A stretch of DNA of 64,000 nucleotides from NCBI GenBank assembly GCA_946800325.1, contig OX326959.1:16522862-16586861 (forward strand), read 5' to 3'. This document shows, one piece after another, positions 1 to 12,349 of the stretch (position 1 is the stretch's first letter; every line of letters starts with the position of its first letter). Under the pieces are notes generated by a model that worked only from the letters and a program-made list of their open reading frames with translations, had not been told where the DNA came from and did no database searches. The position numbers and the translations under genes are program-made. This DNA comes from Luzula sylvatica. Its lineage: Eukaryota > Streptophyta > Magnoliopsida > Poales > Juncaceae.

Positions 1-676
1 TAAACAATAAATTCTGAATAATAAGATGTGTGATGTTATTTGAGGGTTACAAATATTGTATTCGTGATAATTTAATAAAATAAAATAAAAAAATGAAAGA
101 AAATCAATTGAAAATGTTCACATAATTTTTATTTGAATAATGTTTTATAATAAAACAATTAAAATAGTATGGTATCATTTGTCAACAATGTAATTGAGAT
201 ATAAGAGAATTTATGAGTTATCTCTTCGATTGTTTTTGTTTTTTGTTTTTCACATCAAACTCAAATTTTTCTTTGAATGCTTTTGTTTTTCTCAAACGAA
301 TCGCATCGACATATTTGTGTTATTTTTTTCTTACATTTAACATATGATTGGAGGTTAGGTTCGAATGAGGAATTGAGTAATCTTGACGAAGACTATGAAA
401 TGAGAGAATTTAGTGCTTGAAAGGAGAATGTAACGATATGCGTTTGAAAAAAAAATCCACCTCTTCATGCTTGTTACGCGCTAATTCAAATATAAATACG
501 AGTTCGCTTCTTTTCTTTTTCATCTTGATTCAACTCCTAACTAATGGCATAATTTTCAAAATATCATTTTGATTTTAATGTCTAGGTTGAATTAATCAAA
601 AATAAATTACAACACAATAATGTCATAAGACTAACTAAAGACAAAGGAGGAAAAAAATGAATTTAGGCAATTGTAG
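1..676. other. Intergenic, AT-rich, no gene seen
   Basis: No open frame with recognisable protein similarity and no bounded repeat was found. The stretch ends at the left target-site duplication (668-676) of the MITE that follows. Confidence 0.5.
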
Positions 677-846
677 GAGTAATGATACAGACCACGAATC
701 TGTGACCACAAATTGCTCACAACTGCCACGTGTCAGCTGCCGATTGGCTGCATAAAAGTTATGCAAAAGCTGCAGCTAATCGGCAGCTAACACGTGGCAG
801 CTGTGGTCAATTCGTGATCACAGATTCGTGATCTGTATCATTATTC
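677..846. mobile_element. Palindromic MITE, Mutator-like, 9-bp TSD
   Basis: The element is 170 bp and almost completely self-complementary. It begins GAGTAATGATACAG and ends CTGTATCATTATTC. It is flanked by a perfect 9-bp direct repeat CAATTGTAG (668-676 and 847-855), the duplication length typical of Mutator-like elements. Both arms carry a G-box core (CCACGTGT and ACACGTGG), so the element could bring bZIP or bHLH binding sites with it. It has no coding capacity. The boundaries are seen directly; the superfamily is inferred from TSD length. Confidence 0.85.
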
Positions 847-855
847 CAATTGTAG

Positions 856-2660
856 TATATGAGAAATTATTTTAATTTGCCAATCTTTGTTTCGAATGAT
901 TGGGTAATAAGTTTAATTCATATTTACTTCGTATCAGAGATTAGTGTATAAGTTTAAACTTTTAATTTCAATAAATTGTTTTTTTTTCTCCAGAATAATA
1001 GAGAGGGCTCCATGATCCCATTCCACACCTATTATATATTTTTTATTAAAAATAATACAATTTATATAAGAATAGAACTCCAAAAATGAAATTATAATTC
1101 TTAATTAGTTCTTTTTAAACTATATCTCACTAAGAAAATTACAATCACCATATTTAGAACAATAAAATGCCCAGTGCTTCAATAAATCCAAAAGGGAATA
1201 TGTAATTTCGATAAATTGCTAAATTCAGCTTATTTCTATTTGAATTAGTGTGCTAAACTTGTTGAATTTCATGTTTTGCATACATGATTTCTTTTTATCT
1301 AATTCTATATATATATTATTTAAATTGATTATTTTAACAAATTGTGCATTGTAATTGTTCATAAGTAATTAAAACCTGTGTTGCAATGCCATATTGTTAA
1401 TGTGTATGTATATGTAATATTTTGGTTATTTGTGCAATAATTTATTTTAATTGTTAATTCTACTATTTATCAAAGGCAATCATGAAACAAAGAGAATTTT
1501 ATTTTGAAAAAATTATGAGCATCTTGTCATTCTACCAAATACATGTATTCAATACTGAGGAATTTCTACATATATGTATTCAATACTGTTTTTTCTACAT
1601 ATATGTATTCACCTGAATAATGTTATGATTACAAAAATTAACTATAAGTGTAATACAAATAGTTAAGTTTACGACATTAATTATTTATATATGGATCACA
1701 AATCAAATACAACTTTAGATATTTATGTCAAGTTTACAGTTGATTTATGTAATCATATCGTTACTCATTTAGTAACGGAGTTTGATATGGCGCCTCACAA
1801 ATTTTTGATGTAGAGTCTTGATGTGTCAATTGAGGCTGTTTTAACGGAGTTGATTGGATTGATTAACTCATGCTTAGTTTAATTGATGTACCAATGATAT
1901 TTTATTGAGTTAGGAGGGCTCCATATATTTTCCCTTTAGTAATAGATCAATTGGTGGTGATAAATATCTTCATTATTTAAAGGATTACTCATTTAGCCAT
2001 TGTAGGTGATAAATATCTTCATTATTTCAAGGTGGCAAAGATGAGATTTTACCACGTGGGGCAACGGAGCAAACCAGCCACTAGATTTGGGCTTGTATTC
2101 AAATTAATAATAGAATATCTAGAAATTCCTAACCACTTCCATTATTTCCATTTCTTGGTCTGATGAATCCTGGAAACCAGGTGACCAGATTGTCAGGACT
2201 AGAATTCTCCATATATTTTTTTAGGAGTAACCTAGTCTTTAATTTGATTGGCAAAAGTAATGTTGGATAAAATTAATTTGTAAATGTAATGTGGGATAAA
2301 TTGGCGTTAAATCTTTTTTCTTTGGCTAGTTAATTTGCAAATAACAGTTGCAGATCAGAAATTAGATTAATTAGAATGAAATTACCATTTTCAACATAAG
2401 TTATAGCAAAAATTTAATAATAATAATGATTCGACACTTGACATGGCAAGCAATTAGCATTGTTTCCGCCAACGTGCACCGGTTTAACAAGTCAGTATCG
2501 TATCAGATCAGATCGTCTCATCAAATGTGTTAGTCTTATCTGCAATATATTTTGTCCAAAACTATTGAATGACACACAAAAAAAATAATTCTTTCTTTTC
2601 TTTGATTGTTGAATGAATGCAAGAACCGCGAGCTCTACAACATTAGGCGAATACAACCTA
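856..2660. other. Intergenic, AT-rich, decayed repeats
   Basis: No gene was recognised. At 1785-1935 an old inverted-repeat fragment runs from a GGCGCCTCAC edge to an AGGGAGGGCTCC-like edge. Similar GGAGC-ended fragments lie at about 11990-12230 and 14862-15055, so it looks like one copy of a decayed MITE family without clear target duplications. Confidence 0.35.
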
Positions 2661-2953
2661 CTAGCTTTACCCCCGCGCAATAATTGCGCGGGAGTCTTGT
2701 TTTTTATCGAATGGATATGAAATAGTTTTGTGTATTCCTTTTTTGTTAAAATAGATGTAAGTTTTGTTATATATTTTGTGTATATTGTTATATTGTATTC
2801 CTCGTGTTATGATTATTATGAATATGTAATGTATTGAATGTGTAAAGGTGATAGTGTTAGCTAACATTGATATATACTGGATTGGATTCTTCTTTATAGA
2901 AGAGATGTTAAATTTGGATTCTAAAGTTCTCATAATTTTATTAAAGTATATAT
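2661..2953 (-). mobile_element. Short non-autonomous Helitron, minus strand
   Basis: Read on the minus strand, the 3' end is a GC-rich hairpin (CCCGCGCAATTATTGCGCGGG) followed within ten bases by CTAG and a flanking T, the classic Helitron terminus. The CTAG is at 2661-2664. The 5' end is only approximate, near a TATACTTTAATAAAA stretch around 2953. The same hairpin ends are found at 12.35, 28.39 and 52.72 kb. No RepHel protein is encoded. Confidence 0.6.
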
Positions 2954-3037
2954 ATTGTTGTTGACATTTGTTAAGGCAAGATTATCATATTTTTGTGAGG
3001 TGAGAGAATACGGAGAACAACGAATATGAGTTGTTGC

Positions 3038-3670
3038 TAGGGGTGTCAACGGTTCGGATCTGGTTCGGATAGTGGTCATACCAGATCCATATCCATATTT
3101 TTTTTCGGATACGGATCCGGATACGGAATTATCCGGATCCGGATCCGGTTCGGATAATAAACGGATACGGATACGGTTCGGATATTGTCGGATACGGATA
3201 CGGATATGGTTTTTTTTCGGATATTAAAACGGATACTATGTTATCATAACATAACTTACTTTTTAGCTATAAATATAGATAATTTGTGACATGAATGATA
3301 AATATGATTATATTTAAACGTAATTTTACGATTGTGAGTTTAAATCACTCACAAATCATTAATTTGTATATGATTTTTCAACTAATATCAAATATAATAC
3401 ATAAAAATAATATATAATATGCGTATCCGGATTCGGTTCCGGATACTCGAATCTGGTTCCGAGTATCCGGATCCTAAAAATACCCGGATCCGGAACACGG
3501 ATCCGGTCCTTGCACCAAAACCGAATATCGAATCCGGTTCCGGATCCTAAAATTAGCAACCAGATCCATATCCGGATCCACTCGGATCCGGATATTTTTT
3601 TCGAATCCGGATATTGCTTCGGATACGGTTCGGGTCGGTTCGGGCAATATCCACACCATTGACATCCCTA
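3038..3670. mobile_element. Non-autonomous hAT element, perfect 8-bp TSD
   Basis: The termini are TAGGGGTGTCAA on the left and TTGACATCCCTA on the right, matching as inverted repeats with one mismatch. They are flanked by an 8-bp direct repeat GTTGTTGC (3030-3037 and 3671-3678), the hAT hallmark. Both subterminal regions are dense arrays of GGATCCGGATACGG-like motifs in opposite orientation, around an AT-rich core of about 180 bp. Such subterminal motifs are plausible transposase binding sites (inference). No transposase is encoded. Confidence 0.85.
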
Positions 3671-3724
3671 GTTGTTGCCCTCAAAAAAAGGAGATTATGA
3701 GTTGAGAATATGGAGAAGGAAGAA

Positions 3725-3897
3725 AAGTAATTTTACACAACATGTTCTCGCAACATGATTGACATCGGGATGATGATGTATAGCATATGGATTAGATTAG
3801 ATTAAATTATTTTATTATGTGAATACAATATATCTAACGTACTATCAATATTATGTTGCGAGAGCATGTTACGAGATCATATTGTGTATAATTACTC
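3725..3897. mobile_element. MITE with long inverted repeats (GAGTAATT type)
   Basis: The left arm starts AAGTAATTTTACACAACATG. The right arm is its imperfect reverse complement and ends GTGTATAATTACTC. The central part is AT-rich. A second copy of the family lies at 14448-14618. No clean target duplication was found here, so this copy is probably older. Confidence 0.6.
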
Positions 3898-4660
3898 AAC
3901 AACGAACATACTACGACTACCCAATATGATTACATAAATATCATATGAACAATGCAAGTGATCAAATGAAATATTTATGTCAAAACTTGACATTAGTTCC
4001 GTTCAAAATGAAACCTTATTGGCTTAAAATTTTCGAAAAATTAGTATCAAATGCTCAACTTTAAAAAATTTAAAAGTGTAAACAATTTCATTTATATTAT
4101 ATAATTTACAATGAAAATATTTACCTTTCGAATGTGACAAAATTTTAAACAAATATATCTAATTAATGTTCCATGTTCCAACATTAAAACAATTCAAATA
4201 TGACCAAATATACTTAATACCCCCACATACAATTATTTGCATTGAGGAATAAGCCATATACCATATATCAATAATTAACGAAAAAAACATAAATATTAGA
4301 GTACATTTGAAAATATGAGAAATATGAGCAACAACAACTTTTGCTAGCAAGAAGACGACCCATTTCTCACTATGTGCATGTCAAAAATGCCTTGTTTTTC
4401 CTTTGCAATAATAAAAACAATAATAAAAACATAAAAAAGTAAACAACTTATTTGTGTATCGAAGTTGTATACATACCTTAGTTTTGACCATGCAAGAGTA
4501 AGCAAGAGGTTCGACAGCCACATAATTCATCGCAGCCCAACTCGACTTACTCGGCAGTATCAATTTCAAGTGCCAAGTCACGAAAATACAATCTCCATCG
4601 AAATCGCTCCCCGAATTTGAATATACTTGAGTAGGCCATACGATCGCATCACGCCTCCGT
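3898..4660. other. Intergenic, nothing recognised
   Basis: AT-rich sequence with only short spurious open frames; no repeat boundary could be set. Confidence 0.4.
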
Positions 4661-5012
4661 CGTCAGAAAATCGCCTCGCGTCTCCGTCACCAGAAAATGG
4701 CATCACGTCTCCATGGCCAACGCCTCGTATCTCGGTCGCCAGAAAATAGCCTCGCGCCTCCATCGCCTCGCGTCTCCGACGCCAAGAAATCGCCTAGCGT
4801 CTCCGTGGCTAGCGCCTCGTGTCTCGATCGTCAGAAAACAGCCTCGTGCCTCTGTTGCCAGAAAATAACCTTGCGCCTCCGTCGTCAGAAAATCGCCTCG
4901 CGTCTCCGTGGCCAGCGCCTTGTGTCTCGATCGCCAGAAAATTGCCTCGCGCCTCCGTCGCCACGAAATCGCCTCGCGTCTCCGTGGCCAGCGCCTCGTG
5001 TCTCGGTCGCCA
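4661..5012. repeat. GC-rich minisatellite
   Basis: Imperfect tandem repeats are built from phrases such as CGTCTCCGTGGCCAGCGCC and CGCCAGAAAATCGCCTCGCG. The first phrase recurs at about 4707, 4798, 4901 and 4979, giving spacings of 78-103 bp. The stretch stays open in at least two forward frames and one reverse frame because the repeat lacks stop codons, so the Ser/Arg/Pro-rich ORFs here are repeat artefacts. It stands out as a GC-rich island about 550 bp upstream of the riboflavin synthase start. Confidence 0.75.
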
Positions 5013-5473
5013 TAAAATATCCAATCAATTTAAATATCCTCTAAACGAAATAATAGCAGATTAATGTCCTCATTCATGCATGTCATGTTTTGACAACTAA
5101 ATTCGTCGTACTATGTTTCCGAGAGCCGAGGAAAAAACTCGGCTTCTGTGATGATCGATATTGACGAGCTGATGAGTAAATTCTAACAATTTTTGTATAA
5201 ATTTTTTTACTAGATTTATACATTTTGTATAATAATTTGTTGTCGACATATAACGATGGTCAAAGTAACAAAGAAATATTTAAAGAAAAAAATCGTCGCC
5301 ATGGTAAATCCTGACGACCCATCATGCATTAGTCACCCTCTTTATTTATTGAACTTGTGTATGTATTTATATTGTTTTAATTAGGGCCGACAAAAATATT
5401 CGTTCAAAAACTTGGTCGAACGAACTCGAGTTACAAAAACATACTTCAGAATTCTTATTTCAAATCTGGTCAA

Positions 5474-5512
5474 GCTGAGGCCCGTTGAAGGCCTGATTTT
5501 AATGGGCCAAAT
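5474..5512 (+). promoter_or_regulatory. Possible site II promoter motifs upstream of riboflavin synthase
   Basis: Three GGCC-type motifs lie within 40 bp, at AGGCCCGTT, AAGGCCTGA and TGGGCC, about 100 bp before the start codon. TGGGCC/T site II elements are known in promoters of plant housekeeping genes. Function here is inferred from position only, and no clear TATA box was seen. Confidence 0.3.
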
Positions 5513-5605
5513 TCAAGTTTCCTTTGTTGTTGTTTTCCAGTGCAAGAATGGTCGGTTTACAGAACCCCCATCCGCCCATCGAGCCTTTCTCTGCTCAAGC
5601 GCTCC

Positions 5606-6618
5606 ATGGCATCTCTCTTCTCCTCCACCTCCCCAACACTTTCCAGAACCCCCGTCCGTTTCTCCACCCCTCTCAGAAACCCCACAACCATCTTCTTCAA
5701 GCCCCTCAAACCTCGCCAACTCAACCGCCGTTTCTCTAGACTAATCACCTCACTGTTCACGGGCATAGTAGAAGAAATAGGCACGATTGAGCAACTGGGT
5801 CATGCTTCCGACAAAGATAACGGGTTCGAGATGCGAATCGGAGCGAAAACTGTGATTAACGGAACCCAATTGGGGGACAGTATAGCCGTCAATGGAACTT
5901 GCTTGACTGTCACTGAGATCGATACGCGTGGCAGCTTTGCCGTGGGACTCTCTCCCGAGACGCTTAGGAAAACCTCTCTGGGCGGTCTCGGACCGGGTTC
6001 GCCTGTTAATTTGGAGAGGGCCCTCACACCCGAATCCAGAATGGGTGGACATTTTGTGCAGGTATTCAAAGATTACACTTTTATTTTTTCTCTTTGTTTC
6101 AGATTTTTAAATTTTTTCAATTCGAGCTTTAAATTACTGATACTACGCAATTAACCTAAACCAATTAGACTAGTATATTTGCATCGATTGTAAAAATGGA
6201 ATTGTAAAAATAGAACAACGGTATCAATTCGATAATTGCAATAAAATGAAAAGCCTAATCCTTTTATTATATTCTAATTTGATGGAATTAGGGTCATGTG
6301 GACGACACAGGCGAAATAGTAAAATTCGAGCCAGAGGGGGACTCGTTGTGGGTCAAAGTGAAAGTGAGCGCAGATCTTCTGCGACTCATCGTGCCGAAGG
6401 GATTTATAGCCGTCGATGGAACGAGTCTAACCGTTGTTGGCGTGTACGAGGAGGAGAATTGCTTTGATTTCATGCTCGTTGCTTATACACAACAAAAGAT
6501 CGTGATACCGATGAAAAAGTTGGGAGATAAGGTTAATTTGGAGGTTGATATTTTGGGCAAGTATGTCGAGAAGTTGTTGAATGGACGTCTCCAGTCGCTA
6601 AATTTGGGCCCCATCTAA
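5606..6618 (+). CDS. RIBC: Riboflavin synthase, plastid-targeted (2 exons)
   Basis: Catalyses the last step of riboflavin synthesis, dismutation of two 6,7-dimethyl-8-ribityllumazine molecules to riboflavin; in plants this takes place in plastids. Exons are 5606-6061 and 6292-6618, with a GT-AG phase-0 intron of 230 bp, giving 260 residues. Residues 1 to about 50 are Ser/Thr/Arg-rich (MASLFSSTSPTLSRT), fitting a transit peptide. The N-barrel begins LFTGIVEEIGTI near residue 51 and holds GDSIAVNGTCLTV. The second barrel begins at the exon junction with GHVDDTGEI and holds GFIAVDGTSLTVVGV. This duplicated lumazine-binding fold is diagnostic. The start chosen is the first in-frame ATG; the frame is open further upstream but has no ATG. 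The gene looks intact. Confidence 0.95.
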
Positions 6619-6759
6619 GTCTCGTGAGTTTAGCCGAAGAATTTTATTTTGTTTTACTTTTTTTTTTATATCAGATTTTTTGTTTCGGTGGAAGGAGTGA
6701 GATTAGCAATAGAATTTGATGAATAAGTCCATGTTTATGGTTTAGTTTCTGTTGATAAT

Positions 6760-7630
6760 GGGAAATTTTTAAAAAATCCCTTATCTTTTTTTGATATTCT
6801 AAAAAAATTGCTATCTTTTTGAAAACTCCAAAAAGACTCCTCTATCAAACTTTTATTTCAAATATCCCGCAATGTGGTTAAAACTAACCATGAATGGTGA
6901 TTAGAAATTTGTATGACAAAAATATCCTTCTTTTGACATATGTAGTAATTAAAATAATATTTTTGTTATTTTTTATTAATTTTAAAAATGTCCTAAAATT
7001 TTTTTCGCTTATAATAATTTAAAAAAAATAATTATCATATGTTATGTTTATATAATTTTTCATACATTATATATTTGACTTTTGTATTTTTTTTTTTTTT
7101 TTGAAAAACTAACATAAAATAATAATAAGATGAACAAAAATATTAAAAAAACATCTTCCAAATATTTAAAAAATAAAATATCATGGAACTATTAAAAAAA
7201 TACCTAAAAGAAGAATGAAAAAAAAACTAGATGTTTAAAGAAATATTTTTCTATCAATATATTTTCAAGTTAATTATCTTATTGTTATCTGATGTTAATT
7301 TTTCATGAATAATAAATGAAATATTAAAATTATACAAACACAACATTTAATAATTTTATTTTTGTGAAATCATTACATGTTAAAAATTATTTATGAATTT
7401 TCTTAAAACTAATAAAATTAATGAAAAAATAAGAATTTTTTTTTTAATTACTACATATGAAAATATAAGGGTATTTTGGTAAAAAAAAATTAACGTCATT
7501 CATGGTCAGTTTTAATTTCTATAAAAGGGTATTTGAAAATAAAAATTTGGTAGAGAGGGTTTTTTGGAGTTTCCAAAAAGATAGGAGGTTTTTTACAATA
7601 TCCAAAAAAATAGGAATTCTTTTCTCTAAT
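6760..7630. mobile_element. Large MITE-like palindrome downstream of riboflavin synthase
   Basis: The first and last 100 or so bases are imperfect inverted repeats, with phrases such as CTATCTTTTTGAAAACTCCA on the left and its complement on the right, around an AT-rich core. Closely related palindromic sequence forms the interior of the two long Helitrons at 12.35-14.07 and 26.69-28.40 kb. Ends are approximate and no target duplication was identified. Confidence 0.5.
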
Positions 7631-7639
7631 TTCTCTAAT

Positions 7640-8686
7640 TTAATTGATGTTTTTGGTTTGATTATAGTGCAATAATACTTAAATATTATGTGATATGAAT
7701 CATGACGTGCAAGATTAATATTTAATCTATTCAAGTTTGAATTTAAACTCGAAAGAGACTAATGCGATCCTTTGCTCTCCTTCGGATAAAATTATGCAAT
7801 AAAATAGAGAGAGAGAAGATAACTCGTACATTTTTTAGTTTCGGAGATATTAGTGTGTTCGTAAATTGATGTGACATAAATATTAATGTGATATACAAGC
7901 TAATAACATGACTGGTGGTATAAAATCGCAATTAACGAATCATCGAAAATAGGATATTCGATCTGGGTTGTTAAATACCCGAGATCACAAAATCATGGAT
8001 TAAGAATGAATCCAAAATGAAAAATTGATTTTCAATACATACAAAAATCATTTTACATGGATAAAAAGCATGAGCATGAATGATATATAAGAAATTGATG
8101 GTTAAATTAATTTTATATTAATGAAATGTATTCAGAATGTTTGGGGAAAAAATGAACACTTCCGGTATTAATTGCGAGTGTTATTTCATTGATATTATAG
8201 TTTTAACAATAAGATACTAGAGAAAATTCAAAAATATTATTTGAAAAAAATAATTAAAGTCGTTAATCTCAAATAATTGTACGAGTCAACCGCTCTGCCT
8301 AATATTTAGTATGGGGCATACTCGATAGCAAAACGTGGTCAGGACTATGTAGAGATGAACAAGAGGAACGAAGTAGTTTATAGACGAACTGACTCCTTAT
8401 TTGTGACGATTCAAAATCTGTTTGTTTGACTATTTAATATGTTATTTACAAACATTTGCGGTGCTTTTGCAAGAAAATGTTCTGAACGCGAAAGTTGATC
8501 AGTCGAGAAAAATTGACAAGTACTACTGGTTTTACGACAAAAAAAGTTGCACGGAAGAGACTCGATGAATGCTTGGCTTATATTACGACATACTAGTAAA
8601 ATTTAAGTTGGTATTTAATCTCTAAATCAAATCCTAACTGCTTTACTCATGAATTTTCAACATTGCATGTAATTTATTTAAATAAT
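7640..8686. repeat. Duplicon copy A (decayed local duplication)
   Basis: Sequence of this block recurs in the same order at 10.05-10.73, 14.64-15.43, 18.05-18.95 and 19.70-21.13 kb. Shared phrases include CTCGAAAGAGACTA, AAATACCCGAGATCACAA and AAAAAGCATGAGCATGAATG. No coding frame survives. It is interpreted as one member of a decayed tandem cluster of about 2-kb units, some of which hold gene remnants. Confidence 0.6.
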
Positions 8687-8918
8687 GGGGAGTGCTATGA
8701 TAGACCCATTTTCTTATCATGGACTCATTTTTTTAAAAAAAAAATTCGAATATTTGTGAAATAATGATATTTTTTGTAAGATTCTAGTGTATATTTATTA
8801 TTTAATATTATTCAAAACATAAATTTTGTAGAATTAATTAATAAATAACTAAAATTCATAAAATAATTTTTTGAAAATGGGTTCATGATAAGAAAATGAG
8901 TCTATCATAGCACTCCCC
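8687..8918. mobile_element. MITE with 35-bp inverted repeats (GGGGAGTGC family)
   Basis: The left end GGGGAGTGCTATGATAGACC is matched by its inverted complement at the right end, with about 35 bp of pairing. A second copy at 33168-33396 has an exact 8-bp duplication, suggesting a hAT-type MITE. Here the right flank has diverged and no target duplication remains. Confidence 0.7.
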
Positions 8919-9059
8919 ATAAAATATATTTTCTTATGTTGTCTTTAATAATATCCATTTTACCCTAAAGAAAATATAAGCCAACGTATGGTTGGTGTTG
9001 GGATATGAAATATAAGTTATTTTTGTCAACAAAATCTAAGATAATATAATAGTAATGAT

Positions 9060-11180
9060 TTTTTATTAACATTTTTTAGCAACATTAATTTTTTATAATA
9101 TTTTCTTTTCAAATTTATAATACACAATTCGATTAATTAGTACATGCTAATTATGTGTTATTAGTTAATTAAATGTTTATCGAATTATTAATTATTCATG
9201 CTCACGCCATGTCAACATATTTTGGATTAATGGGAGGACAAAATATAATTTCTAAAATATAATCATGGCGTGAAAAAGAAAAAATTGCAGAAGTTGTGAA
9301 ATTTTTAGATGTAGCAACACCGGACTTGTGAAAGACATGAATATAAAAGAATAATCATACCATGCCTCTCAAATTCTCCTCGACACCCTTTATATCGTCA
9401 AATAATAATTAATTAACGTGATAATTAATAAAAAATATATTTTATTAACGATTAATTAATATTGATTAAGAATTTTTAATTCATATGTATAAGCCAATGA
9501 AATGACTCGGGGAGATAATATATTGATTTGACATAAATATTGATGTGATACGAAAAAAATTGTGTTTTCCTCCCGATTAATTAACTTTAAATAACGTCAC
9601 AATATTTATATCTCCATGTACTACTATATTTATTTTTATTGGCATTTAAATTTATGTGTTTTCTTCCCGATGTTAACAAAACAAATTAACATTGTTATCA
9701 AATGAATGAATCGTGCATTTTGACGCACAATTTGGATGATAAAAACCACATAATCACCACTTCCAAGTGACCCGATAAAAACATGAATATAGAAACCAAG
9801 CATATCAAACACAAAAAGAGCATGTGTACCAGAAAAATCATGTGCAATTTTCTTTTTTAATGATATCCGACAAGCGATCGTTTTCGTTACTGATACCTAA
9901 TTTTTTTTTTTATGTCAGTGAAGATCGAGCCCACAACCTCTCACAACATATGATTTTTTGTATTTCACACTTAACCAACTAGACTATGGACTAATTGACA
10001 AAATCATGAGTAATTACTAATTAATGATACATTTTTCATCTTTTCTTCGGTTACATGTTAATAACATGACTTGTTGTATCAAGTCGCAATTAATGGATCA
10101 CCGAAAATAGGACAATCAATCCGGGTGGTTAAATACCCAAGATCACAAATCATGGATTAGCAATGAATCCAAAATAAAAAAGTTAATTTCCAATACATAC
10201 AAAAATCATTTTACAAGGATAAAAAAGCATGAGCATGAATGATATAAAAGAAAATGATGGTTAAAAGTAATTTCCGTACTAATGAAATGCATTACGCAGC
10301 TACGCTATACCGTTTTGGGAAACAATGAACACTGCCGGTAATAATTTTGAGTGTTATTTCATTGATATTTATAGTTTCTAACAATAAGATACTAGAGAAA
10401 TTCAAAAAAAAAAAATTGGCTAAGTATAGGGCATGCTCAATGTAAAAAAGTGGACGAGGACTTTGCGTAATGAATAAGAGGAAGAAACTTGTTTATATAC
10501 GAACCAATTTCTTATTCTTGATGATTGAAAATCAATTTGGCTAAGTATTTGGCTCAAATATTTGGTATGTTATTTACAAAAATTTGTGGTGATTTCGCAA
10601 GAAAATATTCTGAACACGTACATGCTGATAAGTTGACAAAATTGACAAGTACTACCGGTTTTACGACAAAAAAGTTGATTGGAAGAGGTTCGATGGATGC
10701 ATAACTCGTATGGCGACGTACTAATAAAATTGTTGATTCAATGGTGGGATATTTTTAAAAAGTTAATTTGAGTATTTTTAATTAATTAATTATTTTTGTA
10801 TGTAGGATAAATATTTTTTATCTTGTCTGACATTAATTAATACAAACACATTTTAATATTATCATTATATCGAGAAATTATAAAATTATCTTTTTAAGAA
10901 AATTCTACATTAAAGAAAATGTCAATATCACGGAATCACCCTAATAAAATTTAAGTTGGTATCCGATCTCTAAATCAAATTTTACTTGGTTTACTCATGA
11001 ATTTCCAATTTTGCATGTAATTTATTTAAATAATACGTGTATGTAACTTTACACTATTTTTTTTTTCAAGATCCTGTTTTACATCTTGAAAATCTTTTTT
11101 AAAAGACAAAAAAAAATGATTATTTCGTCCTATAGTGAATTTTTTGTTTGTTCTTTTGTAGAGTAAGTTTTTAATTACAA
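9060..11180. repeat. Duplicon copy B, interrupted by a SINE
   Basis: This copy holds the left block shared with 14.09-14.36 and 19.43-19.64 kb (TTAATTAGTACATGTTAAT-like, then TATATTTTGGAT), the central block shared with copies A, C, D and E, and a tail (ACGTGTATGTAACTTTACAC) shared with 21.18 kb. It is the most complete copy. A SINE at 9843-9999 is absent from the matching position of copy D (about 20430). Confidence 0.6.
9843..9999 (-). mobile_element. tRNA-derived SINE, 9-bp TSD
   Basis: On the minus strand the body begins near a degenerate box A (TAGTCTAGTTGGTTAAGTG), followed by a box B-like GGTTGTGGGCTCGATC and a T/A-rich tail. It is flanked by AAAATCATG (9834-9842 and 10000-10008). The paralogous unit at about 20430 has one uninterrupted copy of this site, which supports insertion. 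Confidence 0.75.
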
Positions 11181-12349
11181 TACAATTATTTGTTCTTATG
11201 TTTGTGGTATACCTTTTAGACAAATAGTTTGTCTCTTCTTTAATATATCATTTTATCCCTAACAACAATGATTTTTTATCATCAATTTTCTTTTTCAAAT
11301 TCATAAGTTTTGTTTGCTCACCGGACATGATGTGTATTGATATGTGAATTACGGAAATTTTATTTTGCCCCCACAATTTCTCTCTCTCATTTTCTATGCA
11401 TATTTCGAAGAGTATTAGTGTTGTAATTAACAACTCAATTAATACACAAAAACGAATTAATCGTTAATTTCAATATACCAATAAAAATATATGCTAATTA
11501 ATTATTAATCCATTTTTACATATAAATTTGATATTAATTGAGTTATTAATTAATCACTAATTATTAATAATATCATGACGTCTTGTGACAACATCAACAA
11601 CAAAAAAAAGCATAAGTTATGGAGAATCTCAATTATATAATCATAATATTTTTGCAAATATATTAATGTTAATAAATGCATTATAATTAATAAATGTTCA
11701 TAAAATTTGTCTATTATGGATATATGCATTATAATTAATAATGGTTCATGAAATTGGTCCATTATTATAAATTCACACAAAATAAATAAAATATAACATG
11801 TTATAATTCAAACAAAATTAAAGTTTCAAAACAAATAAAAGAAAATCGTGAATAATACATATAAAACCAAAATATATATTTGAAATGTCATCCATTAACA
11901 TAAAAAATATCAAATTTTTTTAAAAAAAAACATAATTATAAATTATGCCATAAGAAATTAACAACCGAGTCAAAGTTTCATACGGAAATTATATATGGAG
12001 CCTCAATAACACAAAAATATCATCCTTGCTGAGGCGGTAAGAGAGTATTAAGCAGGTTGATTGGTATTACTGATTGTCTCATTTAACGAATTAATTGACA
12101 CGCCAATTAACATTTACTAATATTGACATATTATAAATTATTGATGTATTAATTAAACGTGTCAACTAACATTTAATTGAGTCAATTAGAACCTCATCAA
12201 GATTATTGTAATGAGTTTCAAGACAAATTATATATTTTTTTTCATACATGAATATAATCTCATGTGGATCGCAATATAAACAAAACCAAAAAAAAAAAAA
12301 AATAGTGACACGTGCTACTTTCTTGTTACTTGTTCAAAATTATAACATA
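11181..12349. other. Intergenic, AT-rich
   Basis: No gene was recognised. The segment around 11260-11340 (GATTTTTTATCATCAATTTT onward) resembles 23060-23140, just before the chromomethylase remnant, so the duplicons may extend into it. A decayed GGAGCCTC-ended inverted repeat lies at about 11990-12230. Confidence 0.35.

Noticed and set aside
4697..5064. Overlapping 115- and 81-residue forward ORFs and a 71-residue reverse ORF
   Set aside because: All arise from a stop-free minisatellite; codon content follows the repeat, not a protein.
5110..5185. C/D snoRNA-like TGATGA and CTGA motifs
   Set aside because: No terminal stem or correctly spaced guide region; motifs of this length are expected by chance.
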